64,000 bases of DNA from Nansenia antarctica (GCA_963989245.1 OZ022342.1:23970316-24034315); one strand, 5' to 3'. Positions 48,326 to 61,485 are shown, numbered from the stretch's first letter. Notes: generated from the sequence alone by a model not told the origin. Numbers and translations are program-made.

Positions 48326-51045
48326 TACCTAACAGTGACATGTACCTAACAGTGACATGTACCTAACAGTGACATGTACCTAACACAGTGACATGTACCT
48401 AACACAGTGACATGTACCTAACACAGTGACATGTACCTAACACAGTGACATGTACCTAACACAGTGACATGTACCTAACACAGTGACATCTACCTAACAC
48501 AGTGACATCTACCTAACACAGTGACATGTACCTAACACAGTGACATCTACCTAACAGTGACATGTACCTAACAGTGACATGTACCTAACACAGTGACATG
48601 TACCTAACACAGTGACATCTACCTAACACAGTGACATGTACCTAACACACTGACATGTACCTAACACAGTGACATGTACCTAACACAGTGACATGTACCT
48701 AACACAGTGACATGTACCTAACACAGTGACATGTACCTAACACAGTGACATCTACCTAACACAGTGACATCTACCTAACAGTGACATGTACCTAACACAG
48801 TGACATGTACCTAACACAGTGACATGTACCTAACACAGTGACATGTACCTAACACAGTGACATGTACCTAACACAGTGACATCTACCTAACACAGTGACA
48901 TCTACCTAACAGTGACATGTACCTAACACAGTGACATGTACCTAACACAGTGACATCTACCTAACACAGTGACATCTACCTACCAGTGACATGTACCTAA
49001 CACAGTGACATCTACCTAACACAGTGACATGTACCTAACACAGTGACATGTACCTAACACAGTGACATCTACCTAACACAGTGACATCTACCTAACACAG
49101 TGACATCTACCTAACAGTGACATGTACCTAACACAGTGACATGTACCTAACACAGTGACATGTACCTAACACAGTGACATGTACCTAACACAGTGACATC
49201 AACCTAACACAGTGACATCAACCTAACACAGTGACATCTACCTAACAGTGACATGTACCTAACACAGTGACATGTACCTAACACAGTGACATGTACCTAA
49301 CACAGTGACATCTACCTAACACAGTGACATGTACCCAACACAGTGACATGTACCTAACACAGTGACATGTACCTAACACAGTGACATCTACCTAACACAG
49401 TGACATCTACCTAACAGTGACATCTACCTAACACAGTGACATGTACCTAACAGTGACATCTACCTAACACAGTGACATCTACCTAACAGTGACATCTACC
49501 TAACACAGTGACATGTACCTAACAGTGACATCTACCTAACACAGTGACATGTACCTAACAGTGACATCTACCTAACACAGTGACATGTACCTAACACAGT
49601 GACATCTACCTAACAGTGACATCTACCTAACACAGTGACATGTACCTAACAGTGACATCTACCTAACACAGTGACATGTACCTAACACAGTGACATGTAC
49701 CTAACACAGTGACATCTACCTAACACAGTGACATGTACCTAACACAGTGACATCTACCTAACAGTGACATGTACCTAACACAGTGACATGTACCTAACAG
49801 TGACATCTACCTAACACAGTGACATGTACCTAACACAGTGACATGTACCTAACACAGTGACATGTACCTAACACAGTGACATCGACCTAACACAGTGACA
49901 TGTACCTAACAGTGACATCTACCTAACACAGTGACATCTACCTAACACAGTGACATCTACCTAACAGTGACATGTACCTAACACAGTGACATGTACCTAA
50001 CACAGTGACATCGACCTAACACAGTGACATGTACCTAACAGTGACATCGACCTAACACAGTGACATCTACCTAACACAGTGACATCTACCTAACAGTGAC
50101 ATGTACCTAACACAGTGACATGTACCTAACACAGTGACATCTACCTAACACAGTGACATGTACCTAACACAGTGACATCGACCTAACACAGTGACATGTA
50201 CCTAACACAGTGACATGGACCTAACACAGTGACATCTACCTAACACAGTGACATCTACCTAACACAGTGACATGTACCTAACACAGTGACATCTACCTAA
50301 CACAGTGACATGTACCTAACACAGTGACATCTACCTAACAGTGACATCTACCTAACACAGTGACATGTACCTAACACAGTGACATCTACCTAACACAGTG
50401 ACATGTACCTAACAGTGACATGTACCTAACAGTGACATGTACCTAACACAGTGACATGTACCTAACACAGTGACATCTACCTAACACAGTGACATCTACC
50501 TAACACAGTGACATGTACCTAACACAGTGACATCTACCTAACACAGTGACATGTACCTAACAGTGACATGTACCTAACACAGTGACATGTACCTAACACA
50601 GTGACATGTACCTAACACAGTGACATGTACCTAACAGTGACATCTACCTAACACAGTGACATGTACCTAACAGTGACATCTACCTAACACAGTGACATGT
50701 ACCTAACACAGTGACATCTACCTAACACCGTGACATCTACCTAACACCGTGACATCTACCTAACACAGTGACATCTACCTAACACAATGACATGTACCTA
50801 ACACAGTGACATCGACCTAACACAGTGACATGTACCTAACACAGTGACATGTACCTAACACAGTGACATGTACCTAACACAGTGACATCTACCTAACACA
50901 GTGACATCTACCTAACACAGTGACATGTACCTAACAGTGACATGTACCTAACACAGTGACATCTACCTAACACAGTGACATGGACCTAACACAGTGGCAT
51001 GTCACTAACACTGTACCTAACAGTGACATTTACCTAACACAGTGA

Positions 51046-53007
51046 AAACATGGCCCTTAAAGCTGCCCTCCACAGTTACCAGTTGGTTGGCCCACCACAA
51101 AAAATGTGGTGTTGCTGCTTGTGAAAGTAAAAGAGAAACCTTTGCAAAGTGACTGCCCTTAACCAATACGTTCAGATGTAAAAATCCTGGTAAGGTTTGA
51201 GGTGACAGCAGCACAAGGACGATCTGCAGCGCATGTTTACACCACCTGGACTGCATTGTTGTTGTTTACACTCCCCCCAGACTGCATTGTTGTTGTTTAC
51301 ACTCCCCTCAGACTGCATTGTTGTTGTTTACACTCCCCTCAGACTGCATTGTTGTTGTTTACACTCCCCTCAGACTGCATTGTTGTTGTTTACTCTCCCC
51401 TCAGACTGCATTGTTGTTGTTTACACTCTCTCTCTTAGTTTACACGCTACCTCTCAGACTGCAGAGCAGCAAGGAAGATCGGGAAACCTTATAGGCTGCT
51501 ATCTCCCAATCATTCTGCTATAAGCCTAAACCTTTCAGGGTTGTTGTGTTGATAAACTGTCTCCTTGGTTACTTTCCCTGCACAATGCCATGTTTTATTT
51601 ATAGTTTGTTTACCTGGAATGGTGGACCAAGCAATTGAAATTCCTACTTACCGAGGACAGTTTTAAAGGTACACGATGGAAGTTCAGTTGTCTGTTTTCG
51701 TGTTGACTGTATGGTTATACAGTACTCATATGAAATATTATCAGTACGTATTTTGCCTCATTAAACCACACAATCCGTAGTTATGGGCTAGGCTTACACA
51801 CTTTGGCAAAAAAGCCTAATGAACATGGGGAGGTGTGGCCCTTTTTGGTGTGCTCCTTTTTTGTCCAATGAGATCATTTCTGGACATAAGTTGTTTACTT
51901 TAGGGGACCCCTTTTGGCACAAGAGTGCCTCCAAGTCACGTCTTTCATAATGCAACTTTAACAGTTTAATCTGAATTCACGTATAATCAGTTTGTCTATC
52001 TTCTCACTGGATCTGGGTCAGGATCTGCTGTATCCAACCAGTGTGTGGTTACTATGTTCTCTCTCTCTCTCTTGCTCTCTCTCTCTCTCTGTATGTCTTT
52101 CTCTCTCTCTCTGTCTCTCTCTCCCCTCCCGCTCTGGTCAGTACGTGTCACAGGTCAAAGAGAAGTGGTGTGGTGGCAGGGAACAGATGCCACATTCCCT
52201 GTCAGATTCCCAGACCATTGGGGGAGCGCAGTGCTGACAACACCAGGCCAGGAGCCATCCCCATCTCCTAGGCATCTGAGAGGGTCAGATGGGTTTACAC
52301 AATACGGTTAATACTTCATTATGACTTCCAATAGGAAGCGTTTGCCAAGTGGCTTTCCCCACCTAACCAGTCGGGGGGCTAGAGGGCAGTTTTGATTTCA
52401 ACACATCACTCTTCATGTGAGGTCTAACCCCAAGGTGAGTGTGCTCAGGATGTTGTGTGTGTGTGTGTGTGTGTGTGTTTTAGTTTGACACACACAGTGA
52501 AACACAGACTCAAATCACTCCACACTTAAGAACCATCGCTAACCAGGGGAACAATACCTCCACAAATAAATCACTTTTACTGCCCTTTCTGCCACCCCCC
52601 CCCCTCCTTCCTCAGTTCCTGTCTGATAAGGTGGGCTTCCTTTCAAAAGCACCATGACATCATGTGTTGGCACCATTTCCATGGATGTTTTATTTCTTTT
52701 GTTTTTGTTTGGTTTCTAGTATTCCGGTTAGCATGGCAACCATGATGTCATGACCGAGATATGACACACAACACAGAACACAGACATTAATCCATCGACT
52801 GTTTTATAGCGGTTCATCGGCAGATCAAAGCTAGCTGTGTTTCTCTACCTGTCTGTCATACGCAGGTGTATCGCATTCATTTTGTTGTGCTGTGTGCATA
52901 GTGCATACCTGAGGTGGTCTGCTATGGTGTGGTGTGTTTACAGTTATCACTCTGAAACAGTCAGGGATCACTATGAACACGTCTCCCCCCATAAGATCCT
53001 ATTGTGC
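51046..53007. other. Intergenic, between satellite and LINE
   Basis: No gene is recognised. It contains the 31-bp repeat at 51250-51436, a CT run at 52058-52130 and a short GT run at 52456-52478. Confidence 0.5.
51250..51436. repeat. 31-bp tandem repeat, about six copies
   Basis: The unit starts ACTGCATTGTTGTTGTTTAC and ends ACTCCCCTCAG. Copies differ at one or two bases. Open frames through it repeat a Cys/Leu-rich peptide and are artefacts. Confidence 0.93.
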
Positions 53008-54020
53008 TACAATCTATGAATGAATGGACTTTATTGTCATTGCTACAGTACAGGTACCAAACAACGAAATTTAGGAGGGGTGGCTCCCCTGGTGTTAGGA
53101 AAGGGAAAAAAAAAAAACTTTAAAAAAAAATCACAAGAAGGGAAGGAGCTGGTTTACATAAATAAAGGCTATGTACACTATCCACTGTACTATACTGTAC
53201 AGATAGACGACTAGCGTTGTCATATTGCACAATAGTGTTATTTCACATTTATTTAAAGTGTCGCAGTTTGCAGGCTTGAAATGTACATGTTTGTGCCTCA
53301 GCACTACACCTGATTTTTTCAGTCCAGCAGCTGCCATCAATCCGTCCAGACTGTCCAGGGCCCAGAACCTAGGTCTTTGCTGTGTTCAGGGCCTGGACGG
53401 CCCTGTGGTAGAAGCTGTTCTTCAGTCTGTTTGTCCTTGCGGCCAAGGTCCTGAACCGCCTTTTCGAGGGCAGCCTGGTAAAGTGTTCGTACCCAGGGTG
53501 GGTCGGGTACCTGGAGATCTTGGAGGCCTTCCTGAGACAGCGTGTGTTGTACAGCTCTTCCAGAGAGGGGAGGGGGGCGCCGGTGATCTTCTGTGCTGTT
53601 CTCACGACTCTCTGTAGCGCATTTCTCTCCGCTGTTGTGCAGCTGGAGAACCAGTTGCAGATGCCGTAGGTGAGGATGCTCTCCACTGCGCCGCGGTAGA
53701 AGGTCACCAGTATCTCCTGCTTGCTGTGTTCCTTCCTGAGGACTCTCAGGGTGTATAGCCGCTGTTGTGCCTTCTTGATGGTGGCTTTTGTGTTGTCCTT
53801 CCAGGTCAGGTCATCCCGCATGTGCATCCCCAGGAATCGGAGGGTTGAGACTCTCTCCACGCTCTCTCCGTCGATGAGCAGGGGCTGGATCTCGGACTTT
53901 TTCCTCCTGAAGTCTACGATGATTTCCTGGGTCTTTGACTTGTTCAGCAGCAGGTTGTTAACCTTGCACAGCTTGCTCAGTTGCTCTACCTCATCCCTGT
54001 ACGCCTTCCCTTCAGTCTGA
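53008..54020 (-). mobile_element. Non-LTR retrotransposon 3' end, antisense
   Basis: On the minus strand from about 54020 the sequence encodes VEQLSKLCKVNNLLLNKSKT, then VDFRRKK, LRFLGMHMRDDLTWKDNT, the KKAQQRLYTLRVLRK and FYRGAVESILTYGICNWFSSCT motifs, RVVRTAQKITGAPLPSLEEL and LPSKRRFRTLAARTNRLKNSFYHRAV. This is the order of a fish LINE reverse-transcriptase C-terminus. The frame is open for at least 163 codons (53860-53369). The 3' UTR ends in a TTCA-type repeat at about 53008-53020. The element is 5'-truncated and homologous to the degraded copy at 10995-11440. Confidence 0.92.
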
Positions 54021-54471
54021 ATGCAAATGTTTGTCTTGAGTGCTTATGTCGACATATTGACCCTACCTCAAGAACAACTGATGTATCAGATTACCTGTAA
54101 CTCTCATGTAATGTCCACAGTAGTGTTCAGGGGTGCAAATGTGGAAATATGTCTCACCAATATGAATGAATGATTATCCTGTTTAATCTGCAAAAAACCC
54201 ACAAAAAAAAAAAAAAGATCCTATTGTGCAGACAATGAAGACGAACTAGTGGTTTCAGTCTTTTCTAGTGATGTTTCAGAAATATGTTCCTTTTCCTTCC
54301 TGGTAGTGAGATAACAGAGGACAGATTACCTGACTCTTGGTCTCATGTCAACTTGCATAGTTAGGAGACATGGGGAGGCGAGATGTTAAATCACTGGTTT
54401 GGGCCTAAACACTTTCTTATCTTCCTATACCATGCACATTTGGGTGAGGTAAACATACCTCTCACACAAGT

Positions 54472-54503
<32 letters not shown>

Positions 54504-55167
54504 CAAGTGGGGCCGACCGCAGGCCAAGCAGAGGGGGAGATATGCATGAAGAGTGCCCCTCCCCCTTCCACTTCCTCCTCCCCCCTGCTCCTCTAATACG
54601 GAGATGAACCTGCTCACCACTCTTGTGGCCCCAGCAGAGCAATAGAGCACAGACAAACACACACACACACACACAAACACACACCAGATAACTGCAAGTC
54701 TCATGGCATTACTGTAGAGCTGTGGGTACTCCACACACACACTCACACACACAGACCACACCACACCACTACTGGACCTCTTCAACAGGACTCAACTGCT
54801 GACAGACAAAAAAAGGTGAGTCGGATCCATCTCCATTCATTCACACTTCTTCTTTAACTGTCGTAGCGATGAGAAGCTAACGTTTCATTTCATTTCGCAG
54901 GGTATCATTTTAGGCATTCGCTCTACTCCATTTTCCGACAGAGCCCCCGGTCTATAAATAACAACAGCTCTTGTTCTCTGGTGAACAGTGAGTCTCCTGT
55001 GAGACCCCCCAGTGGCGGTGGATGGGGCTTTAATGGCTTGACTGCTCAGGAATCCCTCCGCCAACCCACCCACCCCCCGGCCCTTCTTTTAAACCTTTAA
55101 ACCTTTACATGTACCAGGAAGCTGTCATAGAACACCCTTTCCCCCTGGAAAGCCCCGTGGACCCTGT

Positions 55168-55209
<42 letters not shown>

Positions 55210-55354
55210 GTGGATCTACCCTTTTCCACATCATCTCAGGCATTAGAGACTGGAGTAGGGACGAGAGAGAGACTAACAGGACTCTAAAAGTACTTTGTTG
55301 GTCCACCAACCGACCTCGACACCCAAGCTGGGGGTGAGAACAGCTCTGGGGGAC
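54021..55354 (+). other. Upstream region and probable 5' UTR of the smoothelin-like gene
   Basis: Short CA/GT runs at 54475-54499, 54656-54680 and 54732-54752, and a GA run at 55167-55208. A possible leader exon ends at 54815 with the donor GTGAGT after an A-rich run, and a possible acceptor (CTAACAG) lies at about 55280. Both are tentative. No coding exon precedes the ATG at 55355. Confidence 0.4.
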
Positions 55355-55996
55355 ATGGACGCGACTCCTACCTCCACCCTGGCGGCGGCGGCGGGGGGGG
55401 ACTCTGCTCTCGGGCCGGCGGAGGAGGGCGAAGGCGGCGAGGAGACAGTGGGCGAGGCGCTGGGGCGCTTCGAGGCCACGCTGCGGGCGGCCGTGTGCGA
55501 GGTGCACATGGATGTGAGCGTGTTCAAGCGAGGCATGGAGCGGCGGGTGGAGGAGGCGTGCGGGGCGGGCGGGGCCCTGGCCGAGGCGGTGGCCCGGCTG
55601 CAGCTGGAGAACCAGCAGCTCAGGGGACAGCTGGAGGCTCTGGGCCGCCTGGTGGAGGGGCTGGCCGGGGCGCGAGGGGGGGAGAGGGACAGTGCGGGGG
55701 GAGGAGGGGGGGGAGAACTCGGAGAAGGCCACCAGACCCGGAGCGTTCGGGTGGTTCCCCCCTCGGGGACGTCAAGCGGCGGCGGTCAGCCCGGTCTCTC
55801 GGCCTCCGCGGTCCCGGGGGCGTCAGGTTCAGGTTCTGGTTCTGCCGTCCCAGCAGGACCGGCCTCTGGTACAGGTCTTAGTTCTGAACCGCGCCTCTCC
55901 CCCGGGGGTCCACACCTCTCCCCCGGGGGTCCACACCTCTCCCCCGGGGGTCCACACCCAGCTCCCCAGCCCGGCAGTGGGAAGACCCAGTTCAAT
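55355..55996 (+). CDS. smtnl2: smtnl2-like exon 1
   Basis: 642 nt, phase 0 at its end (KTQFN then GTGAGT). It holds the conserved N-terminal region, a Gly-rich stretch (105-120) and, at residues 181-201, three perfect copies of LSPGGPH encoded by a 21-bp tandem repeat (55895-55957). G+C content is very high, unlike the later exons. Confidence 0.85.
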
Positions 55997-57349
55997 GTGA
56001 GTACCCCCTCTGAGCATCCTCCAAAAGAGGAACTGCCGTTTTGTCGAATTTCAGCATCACTGGCAGAGTGCATTGGGGTTGATTTTTTTATTTGTCTGTT
56101 TGAGATTAATTGCGGTTTGATTTGGATTGACAGCATATTTTTGGGAACCCAAGAAGCACACACATGTGGCGTCAATGTTCTCAATGTTTGTTCTCTGTAT
56201 GCTTGTTCCTCTCTACTCTTTTTGTGTATATATATATATATGTATATGTATGTATGTGTGGTGTATTTACGTGTGTGTGCATGTGTGCGTGTGCTTGTAC
56301 TTGCGTGTGCTTGCTTACACAACATGTTTACTGTATTCCGTATGTGTGTCTTTCGTATGTGAGCGTGTGTAACTTCCAAAGCTCAACGTCGTAAATCTGT
56401 CATCTCTCTCTGGTGAGAAAGAAATGCTGTGCTGCTCCTGGTAATCTTAGCGAGGTGTCAATGAATCACACGGTGTGAAGATGTGTCATGTCCTGACCTG
56501 TTGTACCCTGGCCGTACACAGGAAAGAAGATCCCTCCCCATCCTCCTTGCTCAATGACCAATCATATAAACATCTATAAAGATATCTTGCATTGTTTAGA
56601 TTAGTTTGAAGACTCATAAACATCTATAAAGATATCTTGCGTTGTTTATATTAGTTTGAAAACTCGGCGAACGCAGATGTAATTATCACTGAGCTCTTAT
56701 CAAGTCAATGTCTTGGTACTCACATTCCCTGCAATTACACACACCCTCCCTCCAACCCTCTCTCATTAATTCATTCACTCACTCACCTAAATGGATAGTA
56801 CACCTAAAAAAACCACAATTGATGTTTTGGGGGGTGAACTATCACTTTAGTACCGGTACACTTGTATTAGAATAGCGTCCACACACTCAACTGCTGCTGC
56901 ATATATCACACATTAGCATTAGAAGCATCGGTGCAGGGGATTTGCCAGTTGGCTGATTGGTGGACAGTCCCACCCAGCAACGATTAACACCAGCTCTGGC
57001 GGTTGAGACCCAGTGGACCTCACACTGTCGGGACATGCTGCCTTCCATTGACCTCCTGGACCGCCCAGATAGACGCTCTTACTGGGATCAGGGTGCCATG
57101 CTCATCCCCCCTCTCTCTCTCTGCTTCTCCAGTCCCCCCAAAAGGGCACATGTATTTTTGGCAGGGCAGTGCTGATTGATAGCCTCCCAGTCTTGGGGGT
57201 TTGGGTTGGGGCTGTTTGGGGCCACTCTGACCCCCCCTGGTTAGACAGCCTAGTGTGGGGGCTGGTTAAGGGGGGGGCATTAGAGGCTTTAGGGGGTTGT
57301 TTCGAAACTTTTATAGCAGGCTTCCCTTTTTATAGCTGCCTAATCGTGT

Positions 57350-57399
<50 letters not shown>

Positions 57400-57557
57400 C
57401 TGCCTCTGAGTGCAGGATTGATTTTAATAGACACATATTTCCTGCCTCTACCCAGAACTCTGACCTCTTTCAGGGATGGATGGATAGAAACAGCGACAGT
57501 AAAAGGAGGAGAGAGAGAGAGAAAGAGAGACAGAGACAGACAGAGAGACAGAGAGAG

Positions 57558-57590
<33 letters not shown>

Positions 57591-57685
57591 GAGAGAGGGA
57601 GTGAGAGAGAGAGAGGGAGGGGAGAGAGAGAGAGGGAGGGAAAGAGAGAGGGAGAGAGAGAGACAGGAAGAGGGAGAGAGAGGAA

Positions 57686-57741
<56 letters not shown>

Positions 57742-59984
57742 CCCAACCCTCACTCGTAGAGCACCCTCATGGCTCCCTGCGCCATTCCCACAACGGTTGT
57801 TTTTGTGACTGATGAGAGTGATTGCGTCTCCCCAGTTATGGGTTCATAAAGTTGTAAAGCTCGGGAGATTACCTCACCACCATGGGCCATGTTGTTTGGT
57901 CATGTGCTCGGGGTCATGTAGGGGTCACGGTACAGAATGTGAGTTGGTGGTAGACAGAACTGTTCTGTAGACGGAAACAAGTAAGGTTGGGTATCAAAAT
58001 GCCCTTCGTGATAATACCACCATATCTCAAATGTCACAATATACAATAACATCGTTGTATGGTGGAAAGTATGGTGGAAACATGCCAGCGTGAGGAAAAA
58101 TGACTGAAATGGAAACGACTCGTTGTAATGCACGTAATGGAATGAGGAACATGTTTCACACCCGGCGTTTGAGACCCTTCCTCGTTCTATTTGAATAGAT
58201 TTCAAGATCCTTCTGCTTGTTTATAAAGCTCTCACTGGCACAGCACCAAAATATCTGAAAGTCCTTTTGCTAGCATATCAGCCCAATAGAGCTCTCAGGT
58301 CTTCTCTGGTTTTCTCTGTGTACCACATGTACAAAAGAAGAGATTTGGTGAGGCTGCATTCTCATTTTATGCAACCAAATTGTGGAATGCACTGCCAGTT
58401 TATATTAGGGATGCAACCTCAGCAAATATGTTCAAGTCAAGACTAAAAACCCATCTTTTTAATATAGCCTTTAAATGAAAAAATAATTCAATTATGATTA
58501 TATAATGATTGGAGCACTTTGAGCTGCAACGTTTGCAGGAAAAGTGCTATACAAATAAAAAGTTATTATTATTATTATTTCATGCATTACAATGAGCCCG
58601 GATGAGCTCGGATTCCTACCTCCACTAGCCTCCCCTGATAGACTGTGCATAACCCTAACCCTAACCCAGTCTCCCCTGATAGGCTGGTACCCTAACCCTA
58701 ACCCAGTCTCCCCTGATAGGCTGGTACCCTAACCCTAACCCAGCCTCCCTTGATGGGCTGGTACCCTAACCCTAACCCAGCCTCCCCGGATAGACTAGTA
58801 CCCTAACCCAGTCTCCCCTGATAGGCTGGTACCCTAACCCTAACCCAGTCTCCCCTGATAGGCTGGTACCCTAACCCTAACCCAGCCTCCCCTGATAGGC
58901 TGGTACCCTAACCCTAACCCAGCCTCCCCTGATAGACTGGTACCCTAACCCTAAGCCAGCCTCCCCTGATAGACTGGTACCCTAACCCTAACCCAGCCTC
59001 CCCTGATAGGCTGGTACCCTAACCCTAACCCAGCCTCCCCTGATAGACTGGTACCCTAACCCTAAGCCTAACCCAGCCCCCCCTGCAGTCTGTGTCATGT
59101 CTTTGGTACAGTATGATGAAGTGGCTCCGTCTCTATATGTTTGGAGGAGAGAGCCAGCTTGCTCTCTAAGGCCGCTTTCAGACCTACATTCCGTTCCGAT
59201 TTAGGGAGTAGTAAGTTACAATATCGCCCCCACATTTGGACCGGCCCTCTGAACAATGCCAGAAACATATTTTTAAAAATTAAACTTTAAATATATGTTT
59301 TAATCATATCATATCTGTGATTTGAGGTTTGCTTTCAAATAAAAATGTCCCTTAGTTATAAACTATTTTCATTAACATTATTAGTTAGTTAGAGAGAGGG
59401 AAAGGAGAGGAATTTCCTGAAATCACCAACCAAAACTGTTTTGCAAGCGCGTCACCTCACGCGTGTTGAGAGCGATTCAGTCTCGATTGCAGTGCGAACA
59501 CAAACTGAGACGAGGTTAATTGCAACATTGTAACATATTGTAACTTACTACTCCCTAAATCGAAACGAAATGTAGGTCTGAAAGCGGCCTAAGATGTCTA
59601 GGAAAAAAAGAGGATCACTTTTGGGGAGTTGTGTTGTCTCGGCTGTGATTGGCCGGTTGTTAGTGAGAGGAAATGAACAGGTGGTCATCAGTATGTGTAG
59701 GACATGAAGGTTCTCTGGCTCATAAGGGTGACATCTTATGTGACCCCGTCTTCTCCTCTGACTTCACTCACCAGTTACGCATGCATGCACACACGCAGAT
59801 ACACACACACACACACACACATCCACCCACACATGCACACACATCCACCCACACATGCACACACATCCACCCACACATGCACCCACACATGCAGACTCAC
59901 ACACACACACACACACACACACATCCACATCCACATCCAAATATCCATATTCTCATACAGAATACATACAGACATACATTTACT

Positions 59985-60036
<52 letters not shown>

Positions 60037-60315
60037 CCTCTCAGAGGAGCATATGCCATGCACAAGTCCTTAAAAGAGCTATCCCGGGGGGGGAGGGGGG
60101 GTCTAGTTCTTTTTAGTGTAGCACATTAGGGAGTGATACGCCCAGCCTATCCCAGTCCCCAGACGGAAAGTTGAATTCCGTCTCCCTGTCGATATCCCCC
60201 TGAGTAGCGCTGCCAGCTGTTCTCCTCTCCAAACACCATGCCAACATTCCACAGCGCTGATGTCACCTGGCTCTTCCTCCATCAACCCCAGTGCTAAATG
60301 AGCCACTCTGTCAGA

Positions 60316-60353
<38 letters not shown>

Positions 60354-60421
60354 CGTGCCTTTGTGTGTGTGTGTGTGTGTGTGTGTCTGTGTCTCTGTGT
60401 GTCTGTGTGCACACGTGCCTT

Positions 60422-60473
<52 letters not shown>

Positions 60474-61431
60474 TGTAAATTCTGCGCTCTTCTGTGCAGG
60501 CTGGCATGTTTCTAAGAAAGAGAGGGAGAGAGGAGGGATGGGTCTAAAAGAGAAGAGGAGGGCAGAGGAGGACAGAGGAGGGCAGGATAAAGTGATGAAT
60601 GGAGAACCAACAGCCAGACCAGAGAATGACAGTGACCCAGCAGGCATGTGAGCTGAGCACAAAGATCATCCCCAGGGCGCTAATCTCTCTGCTGCCCCCG
60701 GCCTCACTGTACTGAGGCGATGAGTCGACGGGGCTCAGGTGGGGGGGGGGGGGGCTCTCTGCTGCTGGTCGTCACCGCTAGTGCCATGCCAAAGGAGCTT
60801 CGTTCAGGGGGGGGTTCAGGCGGGGAGCAAGCGCAGTGCGCGATGCTCTGAACTGGCACCGAATGACAGAACGATATCCAATAGACACCGCTGCTTTGGC
60901 CGCTCCACCACTTCCTGGATTTCCAAAGGCTCCGTTTGGGGCTATATTAGGAAGTAAGAGGAGTGGGGGCGGGGTGGGGGGAGTGGGAGGGGGGGGTGGG
61001 GGGGACTGATTACACCTCTAAAATAGCCCAAAGACCTGAGCCTAGCCACACTTCACGTTATCAAGAACATGTGCTTTGAGCTGAAAGCCACTAGAAGGTC
61101 CTGTCTCACACAACCTGTAGCTCTGTGAAGGTGGTGTTGATAGTCGGGGGCAAAACCAATGTGGGATTATGTTACTGTCCGTGGGGTCAACTATGGGTCA
61201 ATTTGACTAAGGGGTTTTGGAGGGGGCGGGGCGGGGGGGGTGGGGGGCAATTGAGATGGAGGCTACACTCCCGTTTCTAGGAATAAGGAGGGGCATGCGC
61301 TCGCTTGATCTTCTAGCCATCTATGGCTCTGCTCATAGGGCCATTCTGGGCCTTCCAGGCCATTTTGCTTTTGATAAGCCTCCTCCCCATGGACTGGGCT
61401 GGTTCTGCTGCACTGACACACACACACGCAA

Positions 61432-61485
<54 letters not shown>

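Larger units (their letters stand above)
29728..51045. repeat. 21.3-kb satellite of a 19-bp unit with a 17-bp variant
   Basis: The whole interval is head-to-tail copies of GTACCTAACACAGTGACAT (19 bp), interspersed with a 17-bp form lacking one CA (CCTAACAGTGACAT). This is on the order of 1,100 units. The most variable positions are the two bases before ACC (GT, CT, CG, GG, AT). Rarer variants are CCCAACA, CAATGACAT, CAGGGACAT, CTATCACAG, ATTCAG and CTAACTAAC. Every frame is closed by TAA or TGA within each few units, so nothing here is coding. Edges are sharp: unique sequence ends near 29727 and the last degenerate units end near 51045. Confidence 0.99.

Noticed and set aside
29728..51045. 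Array units contain CACAGTG, the heptamer of V(D)J recombination signals, about once per 19-bp unit.
   Set aside because: No nonamer (ACAAAAACC) at a 12 or 23 bp distance and no immune-receptor segment nearby. The heptamer is a chance part of the repeat.
29728..51045. CRISPR-like or coding tandem repeat.
   Set aside because: Units abut with no unique spacers, the context is eukaryotic, and every frame has frequent TAA/TGA stops.
53225..53617. Plus-strand open frame of 130 codons.
   Set aside because: It is the complement of the antisense LINE reverse-transcriptase frame.
55097..55732. Minus-strand open frame of 211 codons and another plus-strand frame at 55495-55881.
   Set aside because: Shadows of the G+C-rich smtnl2-like exon 1 in other frames.
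57169..57812. Long open frames through GA/CT repeats on both strands.
   Set aside because: Low-complexity sequence, with open frames on opposite strands at once.
60103..60662. His/Thr and Cys/Val repeat proteins over CA/GT tracts.
   Set aside because: Microsatellite translation; the same happens at 16.9, 17.2, 20.8, 23.4, 59.8 and 62.5 kb.
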